A DNA stretch of 13,099 nt, from positions 1 through 13,099 of the forward strand of contig CAJUTE010000060.1 of the NCBI GenBank assembly GCA_910589555.1, read 5' to 3'. A program made the position numbers and the translations under genes. How positions within the stretch are numbered: position 1 is the stretch's first letter; the number at the start of each line of letters is the position of its first letter. Origin of the DNA: an uncultured Muribaculum sp. (GTDB lineage Bacteria > Bacteroidota > Bacteroidia > Bacteroidales > Muribaculaceae). The notes beneath the pieces were generated by a model that was given only the letters and a program-made list of their open reading frames with translations, had not been told where the DNA came from and did no database searches. Below, piece after piece: positions 6,306-13,099 of the stretch.

Positions 6306-7067
6306 TCAAGAGATTTTATTAAACGTGAGCCAGCCGAGCACAAGCGCCATTATGGCAAGGAATGCTATCAGCAGCAGCAACAAGTGGGATGATTTGCGCC
6401 CCTCCAGTGCAAGGTGGAGATCCTGAACGTCATGATAACGCTTCTTGGGATCGGGGTCGCAGCATTTACGCGCGACCTTTCGCAACGACGGATCGGGAGC
6501 CTCGACCGCGTCCAACGCCGCCGACAGCACACACCCGTAATTGTATATATCCTCCGAAACATCAGCGGGCTTCATGTGGTTAAGCTGGTCGAAGCCTACA
6601 TCGATGAGCTTCAGATTGCCGATATTTTCAGTGAATATTATACGCTCGGGGCGGATGGGATGATGAACTATATGGTTGGTCTGTATATAGTCGATGGCAT
6701 CGATAAGATTATGCCGAAGTTTCTCAATGATTTCAGGAGTCACCTTGTTTTCCTTGATAAGCTTGTCGAGCGAATCGCCATATACGTCGTCAGTGATTAT
6801 ACATCTGCCAAGCCCCGGCACATCTTCAAAGTCATTGATCATGACGATGTGAGGATGAGCGAGATTATAACGCACATCAAACTCCTTCTCTATCAGTTCC
6901 TTAAATTCAGGTTTATCGGCATACTCGGGTTTGAGCGTTTTCAGCATGACCCATTTTCCATGTTTCTTTGCCGTATAGACAAGATAAAACTCTTCCTCCC
7001 ATTCAGGAAGCAAGGTTATCTCAGTCCATTTCTCTGGCGCGGCGCAAGGAGCTTCATTATTAGCCAT
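6306..7067 (-). CDS. Membrane-anchored protein-kinase-fold protein, predicted pseudokinase
   Basis: A 253-residue protein with a Hanks-type kinase fold and a single C-terminal membrane helix (about 228-248) followed by a few residues, so the kinase domain is cytoplasmic and tail-anchored. Recognisable: the beta-3 lysine Lys43 in WVMLKTLK, a helix-C glutamate near 60-62, HPHIV at 71-75, DVG at 156-158 in place of DFG, EDIYNYGCVL at 172-181, and Arg210 near the end of the fold. The catalytic loop is altered: HRDLKPEN reads HHPIRPER at 135-142, so the catalytic Asp is Pro137, the Lys is Arg139 and the metal-binding Asn is Arg142. A glycine-rich loop is not evident and the activation segment is short. 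ATP binding may persist through Lys43 and Asp156, but normal phosphotransfer looks unlikely. It is the first gene of the run with the GNAT-like and GH3 genes. Regulatory or scaffold function is inference. Confidence 0.85.
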   Translation of the reverse strand: MANNEAPCAAPEKWTEITLLPEWEEEFYLVYTAKKHGKWVMLKTLKPEYADKPEFKELIEKEFDVRYNLAHPHIVMINDFEDVPGLGRCIITDDVYGDSLDKLIKENKVTPEIIEKLRHNLIDAIDYIQTNHIVHHPIRPERIIFTENIGNLKLIDVGFDQLNHMKPADVSEDIYNYGCVLSAALDAVEAPDPSLRKVARKCCDPDPKKRYHDVQDLHLALEGRKSSHLLLLLIAFLAIMALVLGWLTFNKIS

Positions 7068-7094
7068 AATACCTCATTATAATGATTTAAAAGA

Positions 7095-7102
7095 CAAAAA
7101 TA
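7095..7102 (-). promoter_or_regulatory. Predicted -7 box for the pseudokinase-GNAT-GH3-phosphatase run
   Basis: Minus-strand TATTTTTG fits TAnnTTTG and lies 27 bases upstream of the ATG at 7067, just after the terminator hairpin of the preceding unit. A good -33 element at the usual spacing is not seen; that position falls inside the hairpin. The stretch is T-rich, so chance similarity is possible. Confidence 0.45.
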
Positions 7103-7110
7103 CAAAAAAT

Positions 7111-7139
7111 AAGCGGCAAAGAGCTATTCTCTGCCGCTT
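7111..7139 (-). terminator. Hairpin terminator after the PAP2 gene
   Basis: Arms AAGCGGCA and TGCCGCTT (7139-7132 and 7118-7111 on the minus strand) enclose a 13-base interior with a further GAG/CTC pairing. The minus strand continues with ATTTTTTG, and the plus strand also has a short T-run after the stem, so it could work in both directions. It lies 31 bases beyond the PAP2 stop codon and separates the sulfatase-PAP2 pair from the pseudokinase operon. Confidence 0.75.
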
Positions 7140-7170
7140 TTTATGAAATTTATATGCCTTTATCCGGCGA

Positions 7171-7902
7171 CTACAGGAAGAGAGCCACAGTGGCAAGCGT
7201 GAGGATAGTCGCGTAGCCGGCGGCTGTAAACACGTCGGAAATGCGGATATTCACAATTTTCAACCCAAGCACCGGAGCCAGCAGCGGGCCCGCTTCGGTG
7301 GCGTAGATGACCGACATGGGGGTGTAGTCCTTGGCACGGCGGCGGATGCCGGCGAAATAGCAGGTGACGTAGTAGCAGAATGCTCCGCAAGCCATGCCGA
7401 TGATCGCGCCGCAGATGAGATCGCCCGGATAATGCACTCCGAGATATATGCGCGAATAGGAATTGAGCGCCGCCCAACCAAAGATGAACAGTGTGCAACG
7501 GCGATAGCGCACAATCAAGGATACGATCGCTGCGAGAGCAAACGAGTTGGCGGCATGGCACGAGGGAAAACCGTAGCGTCCGCCGCGATAGCCGTTGACG
7601 ATATGCACAAACGGCGACAAGGGATTGTCAATATTGGAAGGACGCATACGCTCCACGACCGGACGGATGAACGTGGCGCAAATCTGGTCGGCAAGAGTGA
7701 TGGCGAGAACTATGCCAAGCAGCAAGGCAAGCCCCTGCTTCCATGAATAGCCCTTGAAAAGCACAAAAAGGATGGTGGCATACATGGGCACCCAAGTAAA
7801 CTTGGCAGTGATCAACGGCATGAGCTTGTCAAGATACGCAAAGTGGATGCCATTGAAAAAGAGAAACACCTGTGTGTCTATATTATTAAGAAATTCTATC
7901 AT
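7171..7902 (-). CDS. PAP2-family membrane phosphatase
   Basis: Integral membrane acid phosphatase of the PAP2 superfamily, 243 residues; members remove phosphate from lipids such as undecaprenyl pyrophosphate, phosphatidic acid, phosphatidylglycerophosphate or lipid A. The three-part catalytic signature is complete: R-x6-RP at Arg80 to Pro88, the PSGH equivalent PSCH at 113-116 with His116, and SR-x5-H-x3-D at Ser150 to Asp161 with nucleophile His157. About six hydrophobic segments make up the core. Residues 200-243 add a hydrophobic C-terminal extension beyond the catalytic region. The gene starts 15 bases after the sulfatase-fold gene, so the two are likely co-transcribed and may act on the same envelope lipids. 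A lipid A 4'-phosphatase (LpxF-like) or an undecaprenyl pyrophosphatase are both possible; sequence alone does not choose. Confidence 0.9.
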   Translation of the reverse strand: MIEFLNNIDTQVFLFFNGIHFAYLDKLMPLITAKFTWVPMYATILFVLFKGYSWKQGLALLLGIVLAITLADQICATFIRPVVERMRPSNIDNPLSPFVHIVNGYRGGRYGFPSCHAANSFALAAIVSLIVRYRRCTLFIFGWAALNSYSRIYLGVHYPGDLICGAIIGMACGAFCYYVTCYFAGIRRRAKDYTPMSVIYATEAGPLLAPVLGLKIVNIRISDVFTAAGYATILTLATVALFL

Positions 7903-7917
7903 AAATATCAGTATCGA

Positions 7918-9747
7918 TTATCGGTTGGTAAAATCTTGATTTATAAGTTGAATATAAGCTTTTAGTCGGTCTATTGAAGGATCGGCGCCCGATGACTCGA
8001 CCACCTCTCCCGAAATCACGTTTATTGCGGCATAGCCGTTTTCGTCGACTATCCCGGCGAGCTCCGGCTCCAGAAAATAAGCAAATTTTGGAGCATCGGC
8101 ATCAAACAGGTTTTTGCTGAAGGTAAATTTGCTGTGGTCTATGCCAAGCATACCGAGCAGCGTAGCCGCAATATCAGCCTGAGATGCTGCAACCGAATTC
8201 TTGCCCGATTGCTTCAGAGCGCCTCCGGTGAAAATGAGCGGCACATGATGGCGGTCCTTCATTGAGTCGAGGGGCTTGGGATAAGCGCCGTAATGGTCGG
8301 GCACAAACACCACCAGCGTGTTGTCCCACCGTGGTGTGGCTTTCAGCTTCTCCATAAAGGCGCCAAGGATGCTGTCAGTGTAGGCAAACGCATTGGCAGC
8401 CGGATTCTCAAGCTTCTGATAGGGCACCTTGAAGGGTTCATGGCTGCTGGAGGTCTGGACCACCTTCAGCACTGGCTTGTCGCCTGAACGGCGGTCAAAA
8501 TCGGCAACCACGCGGTCGAAAAGCACATCGTCATGCGCTCCCCACTTGCCAAGACGCTGCGACACGGGGAAATCCTTGTCGCAGATGATATTCTCGAAAC
8601 CTCCGCTCACAAGAAACGCGAGCATATTGGTGAAATTCACATCGCCGCCGTAATAATAAGTCAGGTCATAACCCGCCTCCTTAAGCGATTTGGGCAATGA
8701 GGGGAGCGATTCAAGCTTGTCGACATACTTCATGACACTCACCGGGGGAATGCCGGGATAGCCGTTGAGCACCGAGGGGAGAGCGCGATCGGTGCGGAAA
8801 TTGTTGGCATAGAAATTGGTGAACGTCAGTCCGCTGCGGGCGATCGAGTCGAGCGACAGCGCGATAGGCTCTCCCGACTGATAGGGCAACAGATGAGAGG
8901 AAAAACTCTCAAGGATCACGATATAGATGTCGGGGCGTGATGACGCCAGACGGAGGGTGTCAAACCTTGCTGCCGACGAATCAGTGTGAAGCACCGACGG
9001 CTTGAGCGCGGCAAGCTTTGCAGCATCAAAAAATTCAAGGTTCTCATTCTTTCCGCTCTGATGAGTGGCTGAATAAAGCAAGCTGAACGCCGGATTTATC
9101 GCCGCGTGGTTCAACCGCTGGTTCTGGCTGAAATAGGCGGTGCTGAGGTTCATGGTCGACACCGTCACGCCACCCCTTATGGGGATGAAGAGCAGAAGCG
9201 CAAGCACCGACATAACCGCCGTGGCTGTCACCCGGCTACGCTTCGCCCGGAGGTCGGGAAGAGGAAGCCTCAACACAGCGACACGATAAATCAGGTAAAT
9301 CACTGCCGCAACGGCAACCCACAGAAGCAGTCCGCCTATGGACTGCCACCAGGTCATGCCGCCCACAACAGCCGAGGGGGATGACAGGAAGTAGAACAGC
9401 GGAGTGGCGTCAAGTTTAAATCCCCAGTAACCGTAAAGCCCGGTGTCGAGGACGAATATTGCCGACAGCAGCAAGGAGATCAGGACGTAATATCCGGTTT
9501 CAACATATTTCAGAACTCTGCCGGAACTCCACACCCGCGCGATGACAAGCAATGCCGGAACAACGGTAAGGTAGCCTGCGACACTGAAGTCCATCGGCAG
9601 CCCGTGGGTGATGACCGAAAGGCGGTCGGAAAAGCCAACGCCGGCGTATATGTCGGGATAAGCCAACATGAACAGCACCTTTTCGATAACGAATATCGCT
9701 ACCGTGACCACATAGCAAAGAAAAAATTTAAGGAGATAAAATTGCAT
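7918..9747 (-). CDS. LTA-synthase-like sulfatase-fold membrane enzyme
   Basis: A 609-residue inner-membrane protein of the LTA synthase/phosphoethanolamine transferase group of the alkaline phosphatase superfamily. The N-terminal 195 residues carry about five membrane segments (near 7-28, 55-72, 86-103, 136-157, 175-192); the rest is an extracytoplasmic sulfatase-fold domain. Metal and active-site residues are recognisable: Glu280 in DIYIVILESFSS, the presumed nucleophile Thr319 in NNFRTDRALPS, Asp406 in WGAHDD, His436 in TSSSHEPF, and Asp484-His485 in VVFVPDHYG. In Gram-positives relatives polymerise glycerol phosphate from phosphatidylglycerol; Gram-negative relatives add phosphoglycerol or phosphoethanolamine to glycans or lipid A. 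A teichoic acid is not expected in this organism, so envelope glycan or lipid modification is the better guess. It is followed 15 bases later by the PAP2 gene and preceded by a good promoter. Confidence 0.88.
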   Translation of the reverse strand: MQFYLLKFFLCYVVTVAIFVIEKVLFMLAYPDIYAGVGFSDRLSVITHGLPMDFSVAGYLTVVPALLVIARVWSSGRVLKYVETGYYVLISLLLSAIFVLDTGLYGYWGFKLDATPLFYFLSSPSAVVGGMTWWQSIGGLLLWVAVAAVIYLIYRVAVLRLPLPDLRAKRSRVTATAVMSVLALLLFIPIRGGVTVSTMNLSTAYFSQNQRLNHAAINPAFSLLYSATHQSGKNENLEFFDAAKLAALKPSVLHTDSSAARFDTLRLASSRPDIYIVILESFSSHLLPYQSGEPIALSLDSIARSGLTFTNFYANNFRTDRALPSVLNGYPGIPPVSVMKYVDKLESLPSLPKSLKEAGYDLTYYYGGDVNFTNMLAFLVSGGFENIICDKDFPVSQRLGKWGAHDDVLFDRVVADFDRRSGDKPVLKVVQTSSSHEPFKVPYQKLENPAANAFAYTDSILGAFMEKLKATPRWDNTLVVFVPDHYGAYPKPLDSMKDRHHVPLIFTGGALKQSGKNSVAASQADIAATLLGMLGIDHSKFTFSKNLFDADAPKFAYFLEPELAGIVDENGYAAINVISGEVVESSGADPSIDRLKAYIQLINQDFTNR

Positions 9748-9776
9748 TTATGCCAAAGGTTTTTCTGTTCAACTTG

Positions 9777-9808
9777 CAAAGGTACAAAGAATTGCCGTCA
9801 GCAGAAAA
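9777..9808 (-). promoter_or_regulatory. Predicted promoter of the sulfatase-PAP2 pair
   Basis: The minus strand has TACCTTTG (9784-9777), a perfect TAnnTTTG, with TTTT(C) (9808-9805) 20 bases upstream at the -33 position. The predicted start of transcription is near 9771, about 24 bases before the ATG at 9747. This is the best-formed promoter in the window. Confidence 0.7.
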
Positions 9809-9857
9809 TATTTATAGTTAAAAAACAGCAATATATGCGCCACTACAAGTCAATCTC

Positions 9858-11729
9858 TTAGAATTTTATCTCCACGCCGCCCATGAATGTCACTCCGGGC
9901 ATGGGGCATCCGTAAATTATATCGTAATGCTTGTTGAAAATATTGTCAACCTTAATCGAGTAGGTCACGGGGACACGCGAAGTCATCGTATAGGCAGCCC
10001 GGAGGTTGAGCAGCGAATAATCCTGCTTCTTCAACGGCTCCTCGCTTGTGATAAGGCTCCAGATGGTATTGGACTCCAATGTGAAATGGAAGTCGCCGGG
10101 ACGGAAGTTGACTTCGGCATTGAGCTTGTTTTTGGGAGCCGAGAGCAACGGGCGGTCAGTGTGCAGATAACTGTAGTTCATGCCGGCGCTCCATCGCGAG
10201 TCGATGGCGTAGGCGGCATCGATTTCAAAGCCTTTATTGGTGAATTCGCCCGTATTCATGTTTTTGGGACGCCCGTCGATGCGCTGCGTCTGAATCATGT
10301 TTTTCCCGTCGATATAGTACAGAGCAAGCCCCATGTTGAGCCTGCCGCCAAGCAGCGACTGCCGCAATGACACTTCGTAATTGTAAAGATACTCCGGCTT
10401 AAGATCGGGATTTGCCGGGGCATAAAGATAGAGCTCGCGGAGGTTGGGGGCGCGGAACCCTTTGCCAAACGAGAATTTGACCGACGAGCCGGCAAGCGGC
10501 TTCACGATAAATCCGGCTTGCGGCACCCACTCGTTGCCATACTGGGAGCTGTGCTGAAGACGCACACCTGCGTTGACCGACAATATGTCGCCGAAAAATC
10601 CCTGCTGCGCCATCACGTAGCCCGCCACCTCATTCTCATGCTCGCGGAACTCGCTGCTGCGCTGCGACGGATCGGCTTTCGAGGTGTTCCAGTTATGACC
10701 GCCCCAATGCACGAAATCCACGCCGAGTGAAATGTCGCTTCCTTTCCACATATTAAGGGTCTCATAGATGGTGAAGCCCATATTGTAGTCGGTGGAGTTG
10801 AACAGATAATCCCTGGGGGCGGCATCGGGAGCATTGCCGTCGTCCACCTTGTTGCGTCCCCAGTTTATGTAGCCTTGCACACCTCCGTTGACCTTGCCGT
10901 AATGATTTTTGGCATAGACCGATGCGGTTCCGCGTTGCAGATTGGTCCACATATTCTCAAGCGGACTTTGCAGAGTGCCGGGATTGTGAGCCTTGGTCTG
11001 CGACATGGTCACATTGGCGCCCGTCTCCCAGTTGTCTGATGCTGAATATTGTAATTGGATAAACTCGTTGGCGAGCCAGAATTCACTACCCTTGCGATTG
11101 CCGTTGCTCCTGTCGAGCTGACCCGAAACCGAAGCTCCGAAACGTCCCTTTCTCACATTTGTGGCTACCGCAAATTTCTCGGTGGTGAAGGAGCCGAACA
11201 TGGCACGCGCCCTGCCCGACACACCATCGGTCTTGGCACGCGAAGTGATTATGTTGACTGATCCTCCCATGGCATTTGACCCGTAGAGCAGCGAGGAAGG
11301 TCCCTTGACCACCTCAACACGTTCCACGCCGTTAGCCACATAGGTGTCAGGCAACGAATGTCCGAACACTCCTGCCCATTGCGGCTGACCGTCAATCAGG
11401 AAAAGCACTTTATTTCCTTGCCCCACGCCGCGAATATTCACGGCACCGGCGCTACCGCCCGACACTCCGTAGCCGGCAAATCCGCGCTCAGTCACGAATA
11501 GTCCCGGCACCTGGTTAACGAGTATTGGCAGCAACGAGCTCTCCGCGCTTCGCTCAATCACGGTAGAGTCAATCACATTTACATCGAGTGGCAGAAGCTC
11601 CACATTTCGCACCTTTGCCGGAGCGGTCACCACTGCCTCGGGCAAATCGACACCATCGGTCAGATTCTCGGCTGCCGCCGAAGAAGCAACAATTGCTATT
11701 GAAGAAAGCAAGAATTTCAGATTTGTCAT
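9858..11729 (-). CDS. TonB-dependent outer-membrane receptor
   Basis: Outer-membrane 22-strand barrel with N-terminal plug, energised by TonB-ExbBD for uptake of a scarce ligand. From the ATG at 11729 the product is 623 residues with a signal peptide (hydrophobic 5-19, cleavage likely after SSAAA at 20). A possible TonB box is LPEAVVTA at 29-36; the plug spans about 45-165 with NIRGVGQGNKVLFLIDG at 98-114 and VERVEVVKGPSSLLYGSNAM at 135-154. The chain ends in aromatic Phe, as expected for a barrel. The start at 11756 is rejected because it would put nine polar residues before the signal peptide and overlaps the -7 box. It is short for a SusC protein, lacks the carboxypeptidase-like N-terminal domain, and no SusD neighbour is present, so a glycan utilisation role is unlikely. 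A BtuB- or siderophore-type ligand fits better, but the ligand is not determinable here. Confidence 0.93.
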   Translation of the reverse strand: MTNLKFLLSSIAIVASSAAAENLTDGVDLPEAVVTAPAKVRNVELLPLDVNVIDSTVIERSAESSLLPILVNQVPGLFVTERGFAGYGVSGGSAGAVNIRGVGQGNKVLFLIDGQPQWAGVFGHSLPDTYVANGVERVEVVKGPSSLLYGSNAMGGSVNIITSRAKTDGVSGRARAMFGSFTTEKFAVATNVRKGRFGASVSGQLDRSNGNRKGSEFWLANEFIQLQYSASDNWETGANVTMSQTKAHNPGTLQSPLENMWTNLQRGTASVYAKNHYGKVNGGVQGYINWGRNKVDDGNAPDAAPRDYLFNSTDYNMGFTIYETLNMWKGSDISLGVDFVHWGGHNWNTSKADPSQRSSEFREHENEVAGYVMAQQGFFGDILSVNAGVRLQHSSQYGNEWVPQAGFIVKPLAGSSVKFSFGKGFRAPNLRELYLYAPANPDLKPEYLYNYEVSLRQSLLGGRLNMGLALYYIDGKNMIQTQRIDGRPKNMNTGEFTNKGFEIDAAYAIDSRWSAGMNYSYLHTDRPLLSAPKNKLNAEVNFRPGDFHFTLESNTIWSLITSEEPLKKQDYSLLNLRAAYTMTSRVPVTYSIKVDNIFNKHYDIIYGCPMPGVTFMGGVEIKF

Positions 11730-11753
11730 AATGCACTTATTCGATTTCTCATG

Positions 11754-11761
11754 CAAAATTA
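11754..11761 (-). promoter_or_regulatory. Predicted -7 box for the TonB receptor gene
   Basis: Minus-strand TAATTTTG fits TAnnTTTG, 24 bases before the ATG at 11729. The nearest upstream TTTG (11791-11788) is 26 bases away, longer than the usual 19-21, so the -33 element is uncertain. The position favours the 11729 start. Confidence 0.4.
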
Positions 11762-11878
11762 TGAAAAATACACTACAGCCACATGACCAAAAGTACCGTT
11801 TTATTTAACATTAATACCATTCCCACTTCTTTCGACAGACTCCGCCATTCCCCTTCGGGTCAAATACATGGGAAATAT

Positions 11879-11910
11879 GCCGTCGCGCGATGAATCACAT
11901 CCGCGACAGC
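11879..11910. other. GC-rich imperfect palindrome between lipoprotein and receptor genes
   Basis: GCCGTCGCG (11879-11887) pairs with CGCGACAGC (11902-11910) over nine positions, one of them G-U or A-C depending on the strand read, around a 14-base loop. No T-run follows on either strand, so it is not a standard intrinsic terminator. It may be a processing or stability hairpin at the end of the lipoprotein transcript, or an operator. A smaller CCC-TTC-GGG hairpin lies at 11852-11860. I found no recognisable cobalamin, TPP or Fur-type element in 11757-11945. Confidence 0.4.
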
Positions 11911-11945
11911 ACACAACCACATATCAGATTCTATTTAATACCGCA

Positions 11946-12359
11946 TTATCTTCTTCCTTCCCTAATTTTTACATACACGTCGTATTTACTCGTGTCATTT
12001 TCAGCCTTTTTATTTTCTTCAAACCATTTGTTTATTTCGGTGGAGTCTCCACGACTGAACATTTCAAAAATGCCGACAGTCTCTTTTGCTTCTTCAACCG
12101 ACATACTGAGATAATAACTCCAGTCGGCAGCCTTATAGACTCCCGGCACCGCATCATCCGGACCAACCGGAACACCTCCAGCCTTCAAAATCGTCAAAAC
12201 GCTGTCAAGGTGAGCCATCTCTTCTGGCGTGAAATCAGTCTCAACTACATACAATCCCGACTCCGCCTTACCGTCTTGAACAGCACCGGAATTACATCCG
12301 GCACACAGCACCATAGCCACTATGGCTAATAATGCATTTTTTGCAATTCTTGATTCCAT
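11946..12359 (-). CDS. Small lipoprotein, paralogue of the next upstream gene
   Basis: A 137-residue protein of unknown function. An N-terminal hydrophobic stretch (9-19) leads to the lipobox-like CAGC with Cys22, so it is probably a lipoprotein exported by Sec and processed by signal peptidase II; the residue at -3 is Cys19, an unusual but tolerable choice. There is no acidic surface-export signal just after Cys22. Residues 43-102 (from FTPEEMAHLDSVLTILK on) align with residues 45-99 of the lipoprotein encoded immediately upstream, including HxDSV and the YYLxMxxEE-type patch. The C-terminus (103-137) is charged and ends in EGRR. Codon and base use look like the rest of the window, unlike its paralogue. 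It starts 14 bases after the upstream gene, so the two form an operon. Confidence 0.75.
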   Translation of the reverse strand: MESRIAKNALLAIVAMVLCAGCNSGAVQDGKAESGLYVVETDFTPEEMAHLDSVLTILKAGGVPVGPDDAVPGVYKAADWSYYLSMSVEEAKETVGIFEMFSRGDSTEINKWFEENKKAENDTSKYDVYVKIREGRR

Positions 12360-12373
12360 AAAATTCTATTTAG

Positions 12374-13039
12374 TTAATAAATTCCAGCACTTTCTATATA
12401 TCCATGATAACCTCTATTCACGTACAATATGGCTAGCAAATTGCTTGTTGCTCCATTAGAAACAACAGTAATTTCAATTTTCAATTCTCCATGTGCACCA
12501 TTAAAACTTACAGGTCTAGACAATCCCGATGCCGATGTTATTTCAACATCGCCGGGACCAATAATTCTAATAAAATTAACTCTGACAAAGCTTGTTGGCC
12601 AATAGAATGGATGAAGCATGACACTAGCAATCGCAGCATAATAGTCACTAATCCAACCTTCTGTTTGCAATTGCCCCATTCCATCATATTCCATATATCT
12701 AAAATTAGTCCGACTTCTTCCGCCTACATTTATTTCATCATTACTAAAGTTTTCCAAATATTCTTTCCATTCATCTAACGGCATCAAAAGATAATGATCC
12801 AATTGGCGGTATCGTTCAATTCCTATTGTATCACAACAAGGGAAATATCCATAACTTTTTATGAGATTGGCTACTGAATCAATATGATCCATTTGAGCTT
12901 GCGTATATTCTAATATCTGAGAATCCTCCTTTTCTATCGCAAAATCCTTATTGCCTAATTCTGGTACAATTACGGATGAATCACAACTTACAAGCCACAA
13001 TGCTATTGCCACTGCGAAGAAATATAATAACTTTTTCAT
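12374..13039 (-). CDS. Lipoprotein of unknown function, A+T-rich
   Basis: A 221-residue predicted lipoprotein: MKKLLYFFAVAIALWLVSC is a typical signal with lipobox LVSC and Cys19. Residues 45-99 (from YTQAQMDHIDSVANLIK to ENFS) are related to the smaller lipoprotein downstream. Residues 100-221 have no counterpart there and look like a beta-rich domain (FVRVNFIRII, GELKIEITVVS, LLAILYVNRGYHGY). Two adjacent cysteines sit at 68-69. I do not recognise a named family. Two hand-counted 60-base lines (12421-12480 and 12721-12780) are about one third G+C, visibly lower than the neighbouring genes, which may mean recent transfer or relaxed constraint. The upstream 60 bases reach the window edge and show no clear TAnnTTTG box, so the promoter may lie outside. 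Confidence 0.75.
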   Translation of the reverse strand: MKKLLYFFAVAIALWLVSCDSSVIVPELGNKDFAIEKEDSQILEYTQAQMDHIDSVANLIKSYGYFPCCDTIGIERYRQLDHYLLMPLDEWKEYLENFSNDEINVGGRSRTNFRYMEYDGMGQLQTEGWISDYYAAIASVMLHPFYWPTSFVRVNFIRIIGPGDVEITSASGLSRPVSFNGAHGELKIEITVVSNGATSNLLAILYVNRGYHGYIESAGIY

Positions 13040-13099
13040 ATATAAAAAATTTAATTAATGATTTCTTAAAGTCGCAGATTAAACAGGCAAGTGCGAAAT

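Noticed and set aside
6298..6309. TTG start for the GNAT-like protein
   Set aside because: A rare start codon that would overlap the stop of the preceding gene; an ATG four codons later gives the expected N-terminus.
7918..9747. True sulfatase or genuine lipoteichoic acid synthase
   Set aside because: No Cys/Ser-x-Pro-x-Arg formylglycine motif is present, and the predicted nucleophile is a Thr as in the LtaS/EptA group; lipoteichoic acid itself is not expected in a Gram-negative envelope.
9858..11729. SusC-type receptor of a polysaccharide utilisation locus
   Set aside because: The N-terminal carboxypeptidase-regulatory-like domain and a SusD partner are both absent, and the neighbouring genes encode no glycosidases.
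11757..11945. Cobalamin riboswitch upstream of the TonB receptor
   Set aside because: The conserved B12-box-type core could not be found on the minus strand; the ACCCGAAGGGG stretch alone is not enough.

Overview
This window looks like a chromosomal segment of a Bacteroidales bacterium, probably Muribaculaceae or a close relative. The grounds are the protein repertoire (a GH3-type ligase, a SusD-less TonB receptor, SPII lipoproteins), the lack of clear Shine-Dalgarno sequences with A-rich leaders instead, and several TAnnTTTG-type -7 boxes typical of Bacteroidota. The family-level placement is inference. All eleven genes lie on the minus strand, so the description follows transcription from high to low coordinates.

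13039-11946: two lipoprotein genes 14 bases apart, paralogous in their N-terminal halves. The first is clearly A+T-richer than the rest of the window and has an extra C-terminal domain. 11729-9858: a stand-alone TonB-dependent outer-membrane receptor behind its own -7 box. 9747-7171: an inner-membrane LTA-synthase-like sulfatase-fold enzyme followed by a PAP2 phosphatase, with a good promoter in front and a hairpin terminator behind. 7067-2220: a tight run of a membrane-anchored kinase-fold protein (predicted pseudokinase), a large GNAT-like protein, a GH3-family ATP-dependent ligase and a secreted alkaline phosphatase. Gaps are 8, 3 and 34 bases, so this is probably one operon starting at a -7 box near 7098. 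2150-854: pyrH and frr, the housekeeping UMP kinase and ribosome recycling factor, with a promoter in front and a strong intrinsic terminator at 801-829.

1-800 has no credible gene. It holds a REP/BIME-like array: a 95-base unit carrying two hairpins occurs four times in one orientation (the last with a degenerate head) and once inverted. A second cluster of short palindromes and a stretch with two separated GTTCGG-repeat blocks accompany it.

The most unusual item is the 7067-2220 cluster. A kinase fold that has lost its catalytic Asp, Lys and Asn sits directly upstream of an acyltransferase-like protein and a GH3 ligase. A working hypothesis is a membrane-tethered regulator or scaffold next to enzymes that activate and conjugate a small carboxylic acid. 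No substrate can be read from the sequence.
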